DNA of 64,000 nucleotides from Streptomyces griseus (GCF_001715295.1 NZ_MDKB01000001.1:806397-870396), one strand, 5' to 3'. Numbered from the stretch's first letter, positions 41,595 through 50,088 are shown. Translations and numbers: made by a program. The notes: generated by a model not told the origin, from the letters alone.

Positions 41595-42494
41595 TTACCC
41601 CTGCCCACGCTCCGGGGGCGGGGACCCGGTGGTCCCGCGGTGCAGCCGGTCGGCGCCGGCGAGGACGGCCGCCGCCAGAGCGTCGGCCGCCTCTTTCGCG
41701 GCGTCCCCGCGCCTCCCGTGCAGGAGGACGAAGTCCACGTCACCGAGGTCGGGCAGCCCCGCCCTGGCGGACACCGGGACGAGCCCGGGAGGGATGAGCC
41801 CCCGGGTGTGCGCCATCACGCCCAGTCCGGCGCGGGCCGCCGCCACGAGGCCGCTCAGGCTCGTACTCGTGCACGCGAACCGCCAGGACCGGCCGTGCTC
41901 CTCCAGCACGTCCAGGGCACGGGCCCGGGTGATGCCGGGAGGCGGGAAGGCGATCAACGGCAGTGGACGTTCCGGATCGACGTGCAGCCGCGGGGCCCCG
42001 ATCCAGACCAGCGCGTCCCGCCACACCAGCTCGCCGTGCGTGTCCCCGCTCCGCCGCTTGGCCAGCAACAGATCGAGTCGGCCCGCCGCGAGGCGCCGGT
42101 GCAGCGTGCCGGACAGCTCCACGGTCAGTTCCAGGTCGACCTCGGGGTGCTCGCGCCGGAAGGACTCCAGGATCTCCGGCAACCGGGTCAGGACGAAGTC
42201 CTCGGAGGCCCCGAAGCGCAGTCGCCCGCGCAGCCGCGTCCCGGCGAAGAACGCCGCCGCCCGCTCCTGGGCCTGCAGGATCGTGCGGGCGAACCCGAGC
42301 ATGGCCTCGCCGTCCTCCGTGAGGTCCACCCGGTGCGTGTCCCGGCTGAACAGCTGCCGGCCCGCCTCGGCCTCCAGGCGGCGCACGTGCTGGCTGACCG
42401 TGGACTGCCGGACGCCGAGGCGGCGCGCGGCCTGGGTGAAGCTCAGCGTCTGGGCCACGGCGAGGAAGGTACGGAGCTGGACCGGGTCGTACAC
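41595..42494 (-). CDS. LysR family transcriptional regulator
   Basis: The 299-residue protein has a helix-turn-helix at residues 1-62 (LRTFLAVAQTLSFTQAARRLGVRQSTVSQHVRRLE) and a LysR effector domain (LRFGASEDFVLTRLPEIL onward). It is divergent from the bile acid:sodium symporter-like gene at 42674, which it probably controls. A near-perfect 17-bp palindrome lies at 42524-42540 between them. The Pro/Gly-rich C-terminal tail is unremarkable. Effector unknown, perhaps the organic anion carried by the transporter. Confidence 0.92.
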   Translation of the reverse strand: MYDPVQLRTFLAVAQTLSFTQAARRLGVRQSTVSQHVRRLEAEAGRQLFSRDTHRVDLTEDGEAMLGFARTILQAQERAAAFFAGTRLRGRLRFGASEDFVLTRLPEILESFRREHPEVDLELTVELSGTLHRRLAAGRLDLLLAKRRSGDTHGELVWRDALVWIGAPRLHVDPERPLPLIAFPPPGITRARALDVLEEHGRSWRFACTSTSLSGLVAAARAGLGVMAHTRGLIPPGLVPVSARAGLPDLGDVDFVLLHGRRGDAAKEAADALAAAVLAGADRLHRGTTGSPPPERGQG

Positions 42495-42523
42495 GGGTGC
42501 AGGCTATCCCGCGCCGGCGCGCT

Positions 42524-42540
42524 CATCACGTTTCGCGATG
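42524..42540. promoter_or_regulatory. LysR-type operator candidate
   Basis: CATCACG and CGCGATG flank TTT, matching as inverted repeats in 6 of 7 positions. The site fits the LysR T-N11-A spacing and lies in the divergent LysR/transporter region. Confidence 0.45.
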
Positions 42541-42673
42541 GCAGTCAGAGCGGTGTACCGGATTCCCGATCGCCTCCCTCAGGAGCACGATGGGCAGGGC
42601 ATGGACCACGCCGCGAGCAGGGCACGACCCGCCGAGGGCAAGGGCACGACCCCGCCGAGAGAGCACGGAGCAC

Positions 42674-43705
42674 ATGAGCCGCCGCATCACCCGCCGCATC
42701 CCGAAGCCGCCGTCCTGGCTGCCGGTCGACCCGTACCTCCTGGCGCTGATCGGTACGGTGGTGCTCGCCGCCCTGCTGCCCGCCTCCGGCGCCGGTGCCG
42801 ACCTGGCCGGCGGCGCGTCCACCGGGGCGGTCGGCCTCCTCTTCCTCCTGTACGGGGCACGCCTGTCCACCGCCGAGGCACTGGACGGGCTGAAGCACTG
42901 GCGGCTCCACCTCACCGTTGTGGCCTGCACCTTCGTGGCGTTCCCCCTCCTGGGTCTCGCGAGCCGGGGGCTCGTCCCGTACGTGTTGACCCCGCAGCTC
43001 CAGGACGGCTTCCTCTTCCTCTGTCTGGTCCCCTCGACGATCCAGTCGTCGATCGCCTTCACCTCGATCGCCCGAGGCAACGTCCCTGCGGCGATCTGCG
43101 CCGGCTCCTTCTCCAGCCTCGCCGGCATCCTGCTCACCCCTCTGCTGGCCGCACTCCTGCTCGGGGGCAGTGCGGGAGGCTTCTCGGCGGACGCGCTGGT
43201 GAAGATCGTCCTCCAGCTGCTGGCACCCTTCCTCGCCGGGCAGCTGCTGCGCCGCTGGGTGGGCGGCTTCGTCGCCCGGCACCGCAAGGCCCTGGGGTAC
43301 GTGGACCGCGGTTCGATCCTGCTCGTCGTCTACACGGCGTTCAGCGAGGGCATGGTCGCCGGCGTGTGGCACCAGGTCACCCCGCTCCGCCTCGGCGCGC
43401 TCCTCGCCGCCGAGGCCGTACTGCTCGCCCTCATGCTCGCGCTGAGCTGGTACGGGGCGAAGCGGCTCGGCTTCGGGCGGGGAGACCGGATCGCCATCCA
43501 GTTCGCCGGATCGAAGAAGAGCCTCGCGGCGGGGCTCCCCATGGCCAGCGTCCTGTTCGGCGCCCACGCGAGCCTCGCGGTGCTGCCGCTCATGCTCTTC
43601 CACCAGATGCAGCTGATGGTCTGCGCGGTGATCGCCAAGCGCCGCTCCCGCGACCCCCTGCCGGCTGCCCCGGCCCGGGGCGCCCCGGCGGAGGCGCTGA
43701 GCTGA
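42674..43705 (+). CDS. Bile acid:sodium symporter family transporter
   Basis: The 343-residue protein has about ten hydrophobic segments, starting LLALIGTVVLAALLPASGAG, and the conserved core CLVPSTIQSSIAFTSIARGNVPAAICAGSFSSL, typical of SBF-like (PF13593) transporters. These carry organic anions, bile acids or keto acids with sodium. The ATG at 42674 is chosen because the hydrophobic protein starts there and a GAGCACGGAG site precedes it; the frame is open further upstream without a site. Probably controlled by the divergent LysR. Confidence 0.88.
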   Translation: MSRRITRRIPKPPSWLPVDPYLLALIGTVVLAALLPASGAGADLAGGASTGAVGLLFLLYGARLSTAEALDGLKHWRLHLTVVACTFVAFPLLGLASRGLVPYVLTPQLQDGFLFLCLVPSTIQSSIAFTSIARGNVPAAICAGSFSSLAGILLTPLLAALLLGGSAGGFSADALVKIVLQLLAPFLAGQLLRRWVGGFVARHRKALGYVDRGSILLVVYTAFSEGMVAGVWHQVTPLRLGALLAAEAVLLALMLALSWYGAKRLGFGRGDRIAIQFAGSKKSLAAGLPMASVLFGAHASLAVLPLMLFHQMQLMVCAVIAKRRSRDPLPAAPARGAPAEALS

Positions 43706-44098
43706 GCGGTGCGGTGCGGGCCGGGTGAGGAACCGTCGGGTGCGCCCGGATCTCCGGCCACCTGCCCCACTGGGCTCCCCGGACCGTTCGTCCGTCGGTA
43801 CCGGGCCGCCCGGAGGGCCGTCACACAGTCGGCGGATCGGCACACATCAGGGCACCGCCCGCGAGGCAGCCGCGCCGACGGCGGGAGAAGCGTGGAGGGG
43901 GCGGGAGAGGCGGCCGTGAAGGGGGGCGGCGGTGGTCGGATGCGTACCTCCACGTGCCGTCGCGGGGTTTACGCCTCTGCGTCGGTCAGGAAGAAAGCTG
44001 ACGGTGAGCGGCCCCGCTTTCCCGTACGGCAGGTGCGGCGCCCTCATGTCGGTACGGGCAGGGCTGTCGTGACCCGCGTCTTCCGAAGGAGTTGCCCG
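43706..44098. other. Intergenic stretch with no recognised gene
   Basis: No gene, RNA or repeat is recognised here. The last 180 bp include GGGGTTTACGCC, which could be part of a promoter for the DUF2231 gene, but it does not fit a consensus well. Confidence 0.6.
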
Positions 44099-44635
44099 AT
44101 GGGCCCCACACAGATCAACGGAGTCCCCGCACATCCCTTTCTCGTCCACTTCGTGGTGGTGCTGGTGCCGCTTGCCGCGCTGGCTGTGGTGGCGTGTGCG
44201 TTGTTCCCGCAGGTGATGCGGAGATTCGGTCTCGCCCTGCCCGTTCTGGCGCTGGTGGCTCTCATCGCGGTCCCTCTCGCCACCAACGCGGGGGAGTGGC
44301 TGCAGGAACGTGTGGACGAGAACGCTCGCGTGGAACAGCACACGGAGATGGGTGAGGATCTCCTGCCCTGGGCTGTGGGCCTGTTCGTCGTGGCCACAGC
44401 ACTCTGGGCGGCCTACCGCTGGGCGTTCCTGCCCTCCGCCGTGGGTGCCGAGGGGCGGCGCGGCACGGGCAGGAAGCCCAGCCCGTGGTGGCGGGTCGCC
44501 GCGATCGTGCTCTCGCTCGTCGTGGCAGGTGGAGCGGTCGTGCAGGTCTACCGCATCGGCGACTCGGGTGCGAAGGCGACATGGGGGGCCGGCGGGTCCT
44601 CTCGGCCCGGCGTCCCGGCTGTCACGAACGCGTGA
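44099..44635 (+). CDS. DUF2231 membrane protein
   Basis: The 178-residue protein has four membrane helices. It opens with INGVPAHPFLVHFVVVLVPLAALAVVACAL, the DUF2231 hallmark in which a histidine pair (HP and H) sits at the membrane edge, and continues with a helix pair and HTEMGEDLLPWAVGLFVVATALW. DUF2231 proteins have been linked to haem or redox membrane complexes, but no function is established. The ATG at 44099 follows GAAGGAG. The C-terminus is Gly/Ser-rich. No partner is adjacent. Confidence 0.83.
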   Translation: MGPTQINGVPAHPFLVHFVVVLVPLAALAVVACALFPQVMRRFGLALPVLALVALIAVPLATNAGEWLQERVDENARVEQHTEMGEDLLPWAVGLFVVATALWAAYRWAFLPSAVGAEGRRGTGRKPSPWWRVAAIVLSLVVAGGAVVQVYRIGDSGAKATWGAGGSSRPGVPAVTNA

Positions 44636-44742
44636 CGGCCGGGAACCGCGATGCGGACGCCCTCGACCGTCCCTGCCGTGCCCGGGAGAGCGACGCCGAG
44701 GCCGCCGCTTGGAGCCGGCCTTTGCGTGTCCGTTGCGAGCAG

Positions 44743-44779
44743 TACGATAAAAAAAGCGTCCATATGGCTAAAAACGGAC
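44743..44779 (+). promoter_or_regulatory. AT-rich leader with palindrome
   Basis: TACGAT (44743-44748) is a plausible -10, followed by a run of seven A residues. The perfect palindrome CCATATGG (44760-44767) lies inside a wider inverted repeat GTCC/GGAC (44758-44761 and 44776-44779). The stretch is far more AT-rich than its surroundings. A GGAGGTGG ribosome site follows at 44783-44790. Confidence 0.45.
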
Positions 44780-44797
44780 ATTGGAGGTGGGTTGACG

Positions 44798-45130
44798 GTG
44801 GAACCCGATCGCATCGATCGCATCGTTGCCGTGCTGCGCGCGCGGGGTGTCATGGCCCACCGTGCCGACGAGGGTGTGGACGAGTTCGGAATCCGTGTCG
44901 TCATCCCTGACGGCAGCGAGGCGCTGTGGTCGGTGGGCGCGGGCGGGCTCGATGCCCAGGTGCTGCGCGACGGCGTCCTCATGGGCTTCGTCCCACACAT
45001 TCCGGACTCCGAGATGTTCACCGAGTCGCAGACGGTCGAAGCGATCGCCGCTACGCGTTACTCCGAAGAGGCGCTGCATCCCGCAAGCCGCCTGGATCCG
45101 GAGGCGGGCCCGGAAGGCGAGGGTACGTAA
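44798..45130 (+). CDS. Small hypothetical protein behind an AT-rich leader
   Basis: This 110-residue acidic protein is not recognised. It starts MEPDRIDRIVAVLRARGVMAHRADEG, then a strand-rich middle (EFGIRVVIPDGSEALWSVGAGGLDAQVLRDGVLMGFVPHI) and an amphipathic helix (ESQTVEAIAATRYSEEAL). It has no signal peptide or membrane segment. The GTG at 44798 is chosen since GGAGGTGG lies 7 nt upstream. The AT-rich palindromic leader is odd for this chromosome and suggests tight regulation or recent acquisition. Nothing adjacent indicates its role. Confidence 0.68.
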   Translation: MEPDRIDRIVAVLRARGVMAHRADEGVDEFGIRVVIPDGSEALWSVGAGGLDAQVLRDGVLMGFVPHIPDSEMFTESQTVEAIAATRYSEEALHPASRLDPEAGPEGEGT

Positions 45131-45280
45131 CCCCGCAGTGCGCCGGGGCGTGCCGCACGGGTACCACCGCAGTGCGGAGCGCGTCCGCGTGAACCGGGGG
45201 ACGGTCAGGTGGCGACCGGCGTTGCGTACCCCGGGGGTGGCGGTGATGCGCGGCGGCCCGCTCCCGCCGGAGCCCGGCGA

Positions 45281-46279
45281 TCACGGGACCACCGTCAGCA
45301 CGATCTTGCCCTGGATGTGCCCCTGCGCGGCTCGCGCGTGTGCGCTGCCCGCCTCGGGCAGCGGGTACGTACTGTCCACCCCGACCCGGAGCGTCCCCTC
45401 GTCGAACAGGCGTCCGATCTCGGCAAGCTGGGGGCCGTGGGACCGCACCTGGATGGTGGAGACCGTGACGCCCAGACGCGCCGTCTCTTCCGGGTCGTAC
45501 CGGGCGAAGAACACCGGAAGCAGGGTGCCACCGCGCTTGAGCACGGCGAGGAAGCGTGAGCTGTCCGGGCCGCCGACGGTGTCGATCACCAGGTCGACAT
45601 CGCAGACCACGTCCGCGGCCCGCGTCCTGGTGTAGTCGATGAACTCGTCGGCACCGAGCGTGCGCAGAAACCGTTCATGCCGGCCCGAGGCCACCGCGAT
45701 GACGTGTGCCCCCTTCCATTTCGCCAGCTGCACCGCGAAGTGACCCACTCCACCGGCGGCCCCGTTGACCAGCACGGTCATCCCCGGCGTGATCGGCACC
45801 GGCCGGTGGAGCTGCCCGGTGAAGGGGGACGGCACCTCGTGGCCACGTTCGACGAGGTACTGCCAGGCCGTGAGCACGGCCATCGGCGCGCCCGCCGCCC
45901 GCACGTGGTCGACACCGGCAGGCTTCGGCGCCAGGTCCGAAGCAGGCGCGGCCACGTACTCGGCGTACGTCCGGCCGTCGAACCCGGGGAACCGCAGCAT
46001 GCCGAAGACCTCGTCGCCCACGGCGAACGCGGTCACGTCCGGAGCGACCGCCCGGACCACGCCCGACATGTCCGTCCCGGGGGTCAGGGGGTACTCCAGC
46101 GTGGGCCTCAGCTCGGCCGGCATGACCTTCATCCCCTCACGCAGGTACCAGTCCGGCGGGTTGATGCCCGCCGCGTGCACCCGGACGAGCACCTCGCCCG
46201 GACCGATCTCGGGCATCGGCACCTCCTCGTACCGCAGCACTTCCGGCCCGCCCGCTTCGTGGAACTGGATCGCCTTCAT
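45281..46279 (-). CDS. Zinc-independent MDR oxidoreductase (quinone reductase-like)
   Basis: The 332-residue protein is a medium-chain dehydrogenase of the quinone oxidoreductase type: MKAIQFHEAGGPEVLRYEEVPMPEIGPGEVLVRVHAAGINPPDW, then the NADPH motif VNGAAGGVGHFAVQLAKWKGAHV. It lacks the cysteines of zinc alcohol dehydrogenases. It reduces quinones or enones in the cytoplasm. The ATG at 46279 begins exactly at the conserved KAIQFHE. It is divergent from the LysR gene at 46404, and a 21-bp operator-like repeat lies between. Confidence 0.9.
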   Translation of the reverse strand: MKAIQFHEAGGPEVLRYEEVPMPEIGPGEVLVRVHAAGINPPDWYLREGMKVMPAELRPTLEYPLTPGTDMSGVVRAVAPDVTAFAVGDEVFGMLRFPGFDGRTYAEYVAAPASDLAPKPAGVDHVRAAGAPMAVLTAWQYLVERGHEVPSPFTGQLHRPVPITPGMTVLVNGAAGGVGHFAVQLAKWKGAHVIAVASGRHERFLRTLGADEFIDYTRTRAADVVCDVDLVIDTVGGPDSSRFLAVLKRGGTLLPVFFARYDPEETARLGVTVSTIQVRSHGPQLAEIGRLFDEGTLRVGVDSTYPLPEAGSAHARAAQGHIQGKIVLTVVP

Positions 46280-46367
46280 CGCCTCTTGCTCGCTTTCCCG
46301 GGGAAACGTTGTTCCTCCAGTCAAGGCTCGCGACGGCACCGCCGTCCAAGACCGGTCCGGCAACCCG

Positions 46368-46388
46368 ATCATTCCGAAACGGCATGAT
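46368..46388. promoter_or_regulatory. LysR-type operator candidate
   Basis: ATCAT and ATGAT are perfect inverted arms 11 nt apart, with an inner CC/GG pair also symmetrical. It ends 15 nt before the LysR start codon in the region shared with the divergent oxidoreductase. Confidence 0.55.
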
Positions 46389-46403
46389 GCGTACCCTGGA
46401 ACG

Positions 46404-47276
46404 GTGAACGATTCCGGACAGGACCTGGAACTGCGGCTGGTGCGCTACTTCACCGCGGTGGCGGCGCACCAGCACTTCGGCCGGGCCGCCGCCGACCTGC
46501 ACGTGGCCCAGCCGGCGCTGAGCCGCCAGATCCAGCGGCTCGAGAAGTACCTCGGCGCACGACTGCTGGACCGCGTGCCCCAGGGCGCCCGGCTCACCCC
46601 GGCCGGCCAGGCGTTCCTCCCCCGGGCGCAAGCCCTGCTGCAGGCCGCCCGCCAGGCCGAACTGGCCGTGCGTGAACAAGCCGAGACCGGACGAATCACC
46701 CTCGGCTACGTCGAAGACCTGGTGATCACCGACGTCGTGCGGGAACTGCGCCGCCTCCACCCGGACGCCGAGATCGCCACCCGGCACCTGAGCTGCCGCG
46801 ACGTCGGGGCCCTGTCCGACACGCGCGTCGACGCCCTGATCGCGAGGGCGCCGCTGCCGCTCGCCGACGACGTGTCCACCGTCCCGCTGTACGAGGAGCC
46901 CCGGGTGCTCGTGGTCCCGCGCGGTCACCCCCTGGCCGAGCGCGCCTCGGTGACCGCGGAGGAACTGGCCGGCGAGGAGGCGGCACCCTGCCCGCTCGAG
47001 ACCTCGGACTGGACTTCCTATCGACTGCTCGGAGCCGGGGTGCCGCCGATCGAGAGCTACGAGGACAAGCTCGAACTCGTCGCGAGCGGCCGGGCGATCG
47101 CCGTGCTACCGGTCGGCGACCGGCGTAGCTCCCTGCGTCCCGACCTGGTCACCGTGCCGGTCGAGGGCGCTCCTCCCAGCCAGGTCGTGCTGGTCAGCCG
47201 CACGGGCGACGCCAATCCGATGATCGGGAGTCTCCGGCGGGCGGCCGAGTCCGTCCTGGCCGCCCCGGCAGCCTGA
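46404..47276 (+). CDS. LysR family transcriptional regulator
   Basis: The 290-residue protein has the LysR helix-turn-helix at residues 8-70 (LRLVRYFTAVAAHQHFGRAAADLHVAQPALSRQIQRLEKYLGARLLDR) and an effector domain (GRITLGYVEDLVITDVVREL onward). GTG 46404 is chosen because the HTH starts just after it. It is divergent from the MDR oxidoreductase and probably controls that gene in response to its substrate, such as a quinone or electrophile. The operator-like repeat at 46368 supports this. Confidence 0.92.
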   Translation: MNDSGQDLELRLVRYFTAVAAHQHFGRAAADLHVAQPALSRQIQRLEKYLGARLLDRVPQGARLTPAGQAFLPRAQALLQAARQAELAVREQAETGRITLGYVEDLVITDVVRELRRLHPDAEIATRHLSCRDVGALSDTRVDALIARAPLPLADDVSTVPLYEEPRVLVVPRGHPLAERASVTAEELAGEEAAPCPLETSDWTSYRLLGAGVPPIESYEDKLELVASGRAIAVLPVGDRRSSLRPDLVTVPVEGAPPSQVVLVSRTGDANPMIGSLRRAAESVLAAPAA

Positions 47277-47343
47277 CCGGGAACCGGCCCACTCCTCCGG
47301 CGCCGCAGCGCGGTGCACCACGTGGTGCTCGCGCGCGCCCTGG

Positions 47344-47625
47344 TCACCGGGTGCCGTCCTCCTCCCCGCGTGCGCGCGGCGCAGCCCGTACGCCGCCGAG
47401 TCCGAGGCCGGTGCGGCTGCGGGCGTTGGCCTCGGCGACGCGGGCGCTGAGCAGCTCGGCCGGGCGGGCCGGGCGCACGCGTGCCGGGTCCGCGTCCCAC
47501 TCGCGGCCGCCGCCGAGCGGGCGGAGCTGGACGTACGGGCCCTCATGGCCCGTCACCAGCCCCACCCGGCCGCTGCCCTCGTCGTGCACGGCCACCCCGA
47601 GAGGGGGCACACCGTCACCGGCCAC
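47344..47625 (-). CDS. Small hypothetical protein, downstream partner
   Basis: This 93-residue protein is not recognised. It has a short beta-rich middle (VAVHDEGSGRVGLVTGHEGPYVQLRPLGGGREWDADPARVRPA) and a basic C-terminus. It starts at a GTG whose first codons overlap the stop of the gene at 47615 by 11 bp, so it is translationally coupled. Small genes of this kind commonly accompany XRE/DUF397 pairs in Streptomyces. Role unknown. Confidence 0.62.
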   Translation of the reverse strand: MAGDGVPPLGVAVHDEGSGRVGLVTGHEGPYVQLRPLGGGREWDADPARVRPARPAELLSARVAEANARSRTGLGLGGVRAAPRARGEEDGTR

Positions 47626-47908
47626 CTGCCGCCCCGACCTTGATCACGGCAGCCAGGGCGTGCGCCACAGCGGCGGAACAGACGCCGAGATGGACCAAGG
47701 CGTACCGGGCCGCCCGTCCCTCGTCACCGCCGTCCGTGTCCGGCCAGGGGGTACGCACATGCATCGCGGGCAACTGGACACCGGCTTCGCCCAGTGCGGC
47801 CGCGAGGGCGTCCCGCGCGTCGACGGCCTCCTGGATCCCGGCCGTTGCCGGGTGCCCCGACCGGCGCGTCCTGCGGGGCAGCGGCGGCTTCTGCGACGGT
47901 GACGTCAT
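47615..47908 (-). CDS. Small hypothetical protein next to the XRE/DUF397 pair
   Basis: This 97-residue protein begins MTSPSQKPPLPRRTRRSGHPATAGIQEAVDARDALAAALGEAGVQLP and ends with a hydrophobic helix YALVHLGVCSAAVAHALAAVIKVGA. GAAGGAAG precedes the ATG. It is divergent from the XRE gene at 48085 and coupled to the gene at 47344 by overlap. The helical pattern and position match small companions of XRE/DUF397 systems. Function unknown. Confidence 0.68.
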   Translation of the reverse strand: MTSPSQKPPLPRRTRRSGHPATAGIQEAVDARDALAAALGEAGVQLPAMHVRTPWPDTDGGDEGRAARYALVHLGVCSAAVAHALAAVIKVGAAGGR

Positions 47909-48084
47909 GGCGACTTCCTTCGGTTGGTCCTGCACGGGTTCTCCTGCGGCGGCCCCCACGCCTGTGACTACGGTGGGTGAGGGCTGCGCTACGAGAGTGG
48001 CCCGGCCGGGAGCGCGACACACCGAGGGCGGGATGTGCTTCCCCGGCAGGTGAGTCACGTTCCACACGTTCCACGGAGGGCACG

Positions 48085-48912
48085 ATGCCGACGAGGCGGG
48101 CGGTCACGGGCCGCAGCAGGGAACCACGCGCACGGTTCGCGGAGGAGTTGCGGCTGCTGCGCACCTCGCGCGGCGACAGTCTGCGGCAGCTGGGCGAACG
48201 GCTGGGCTGGGAATGGTCGTTGTTCGGGAAGATGGAGAAGGGCGAGACGGTCGGCGGCCCGGAGGTCGTGCAGGCGCTCGACCAGTACTACGGGACGCCG
48301 GGGCTGCTGCTGGCTCTGTGGGAGCTGGCGGTCAGCGACCAGACGCAGTTCAAGGAGCGGTACCGGCGGTACATGGCTCTGGAGGCGGAGGCCACGAGCC
48401 TGTGGCACTTCGCGGTGAGCGTGCTGCCGGGGCTGCTGCAGACGCCTGGGTACGCCCGGGAAGTCCTGGCGGCGGGCGGAATCAAGGGGAAGGAGTTGGA
48501 TCAGCAGGTTGCGGCTCGGACAGGGCGGCGCGAACTGCTGCTGGGTGACGATTCGCCACCGTTCCGCACGATCGTGTCCGAGGCGGTCCTTCGCACGCAG
48601 CTGCACGACCTCGGGGAGTGGCAAGGGCAGTTGGAGTATCTGGGGGAGATGGCCGAGCGAGGCCGGGTGACGGTCCAAGTGCTGCCGTTCCGTGCGGGGC
48701 CGCATGGTTTGGACAGCACCGATGTCTGGTTCCTGCGCCTGCCGGGTGGGCGTACCGTGGCCTACACGGAGAATGCCTACAGGGGTGAACTCATCGAGGC
48801 GGATGGGCCGGTCGAACGACTGCAACGGGCCTACGATGCGGTACGAGACCTGGCCTTGTCCCCGGCCGAGTCGCGGAAGTTCATCCTGCGTATGTTGGAG
48901 GAATCACCTTGA
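48085..48912 (+). CDS. XRE family regulator with DUF5753 domain
   Basis: The 275-residue protein has an N-terminal Cro/C1 helix-turn-helix (residues 15-70: FAEELRLLRTSRGDSLRQLGERLGWEWSLFGKMEKGE) and the C-terminal DUF5753 ligand-type domain with SVLPGLLQTPGYAREVL, VTVQVLPFRAGPHGLDSTDVWF and AYTENAYRGELIE. WhiJ-like proteins of this family regulate development and antibiotic production in Streptomyces together with a DUF397 partner. Its stop overlaps the TTG start of the DUF397 gene (TTGA). The ATG at 48085 follows GGAGGG. Confidence 0.9.
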   Translation: MPTRRAVTGRSREPRARFAEELRLLRTSRGDSLRQLGERLGWEWSLFGKMEKGETVGGPEVVQALDQYYGTPGLLLALWELAVSDQTQFKERYRRYMALEAEATSLWHFAVSVLPGLLQTPGYAREVLAAGGIKGKELDQQVAARTGRRELLLGDDSPPFRTIVSEAVLRTQLHDLGEWQGQLEYLGEMAERGRVTVQVLPFRAGPHGLDSTDVWFLRLPGGRTVAYTENAYRGELIEADGPVERLQRAYDAVRDLALSPAESRKFILRMLEESP

Positions 48913-49118
48913 GGTCCCTTGACCTGAGCGCCGTCAACTGGCGCAAGAGCTCCTACAGCAACTCGGACGGCGGTGCCTGCATCGAGGTGTCCGACGACGT
49001 CGCCGCCCTTGTCCCCGTACGCGACAGCAAGAACCCGCAGGGCCCCGCGCTCACGTTCTCGGTGGACGGCTGGGCTTCCTTCGTGGCCGCCGTGAAGGGC
49101 GAGGCGTTCGAGGGCTGA
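48909..49118 (+). CDS. DUF397 family protein
   Basis: The 69-residue protein has the DUF397 pattern: VNWRKSSYSNSDGGACIEVSD, then VPVRDSKNPQGPALTFSVDGWASFVAAVK. It starts at a TTG overlapping the stop of the XRE gene (TTGA), so translation is coupled. DUF397 proteins are thought to antagonise or modulate the adjacent XRE regulator, in the manner of an antitoxin. A long perfect hairpin follows. Confidence 0.92.
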   Translation: MRSLDLSAVNWRKSSYSNSDGGACIEVSDDVAALVPVRDSKNPQGPALTFSVDGWASFVAAVKGEAFEG

Positions 49119-49128
49119 GCGCCGACCG

Positions 49129-49180
49129 CACGCAACGGCTCCTCGCCGACCGTGACCGGTCGGCGAGGAGCCGTTGCGTG
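49129..49180. terminator. Perfect 24-bp hairpin between convergent genes
   Basis: Bases 49129-49152 pair with 49157-49180 without mismatch around a TGAC loop. It sits 10 nt after the DUF397 stop and 32 nt before the end of the convergent imine reductase gene, so it terminates both. Confidence 0.8.
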
Positions 49181-49212
49181 TCCGTGCGGGCCCTCAGCCG
49201 GCCCGCATCGCC

Positions 49213-50088
49213 TCAGACCGGCTGTCTGATGCTCTCGATGATGCGGGAGAAGCCCTCCTCCCCGTGGCCCGCGTCGATCTGGCGTCGGATCAGACGTTGC
49301 ACCATGGCGACCACCTCGGTGCTGATGCCCTGGTCGGCACTGGCGTCCAGGAGGTCACCGAGGCCGGAGAACTCGAGGCTCTGCTGTCCTTCGACGGTGT
49401 AGTCCCCACCGTCGACGACGGCGGCCAGCCCGTCGAGGGCGCCGGTCATGGCGGTCAGCCACGGCGCGGCCATGGCGGCGAACCGGCGGGCGGTCATGCC
49501 TGCGGGTGCGACCATGGCGGCCCCGTGCATGAAGCCCGCGAACATGACGTACATGCCTGCGAGCAGGGCGAGGTCGTACAGGGACGCGAGCCCGGGGTCC
49601 TCACCGAAGTAGGTCGCGGCTCCCCACAGTTCGAGCAGCGACCTGTACCGGTCGAAGGCGTCGGCAGATCCGCTGTAGAGGACCGACGCCCCGGGATGAC
49701 CGATCATCTGCGGCACGGCCATGATGCCGCCGTCCAGATACGCGATCCCGGCCCGGGCGGCCCAGTCGGCCATCTCCCGTGCCTGCGCCGGTGTCGTCGT
49801 GGTGACGTTGACCAGGGTGCGCCCGGCCAGGTCGCCGGTGAGCGGTTCGAGCACCTCCCGGACCGACGCGTGGTCCAGCAGGCACACGATCACCAGCCGG
49901 CCGGCCCGGACCGCGTCGCCGGCCGTGGCGGCGGCCTCCGCGCCCTGCGCGGCGAGGTCCTCGGCCTTCTCCGGTGACCGGTTCCAGACGGTCGTCCCGT
50001 TTCCCGCCTTCAGCAGGGCGCCCGCGAGGGCGCCGCCCATCGCTCCCAGGCCGAGCACGCTCACCTGAAAGCTGTTGTCCGTCGTCAT
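49213..50088 (-). CDS. Imine reductase (IRED) family oxidoreductase
   Basis: The 291-residue protein has an N-terminal Rossmann fold (VSVLGLGAMGGALAGALLKAGNGTTVWNRSPEKAEDL) typical of beta-hydroxyacid dehydrogenase relatives using NADPH, then LDGGIMAVPQMIGHPGASVLYSG and GEDPGLASLYDLALL, which are hallmarks of imine reductases. D172 takes the place of the catalytic acid that is Asp in one subgroup and Tyr in the other. IREDs reduce cyclic imines to amines. It is divergent from the HxlR regulator at 50211. The physiological substrate is unknown; the family is of biocatalytic interest. Confidence 0.88.
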   Translation of the reverse strand: MTTDNSFQVSVLGLGAMGGALAGALLKAGNGTTVWNRSPEKAEDLAAQGAEAAATAGDAVRAGRLVIVCLLDHASVREVLEPLTGDLAGRTLVNVTTTTPAQAREMADWAARAGIAYLDGGIMAVPQMIGHPGASVLYSGSADAFDRYRSLLELWGAATYFGEDPGLASLYDLALLAGMYVMFAGFMHGAAMVAPAGMTARRFAAMAAPWLTAMTGALDGLAAVVDGGDYTVEGQQSLEFSGLGDLLDASADQGISTEVVAMVQRLIRRQIDAGHGEEGFSRIIESIRQPV

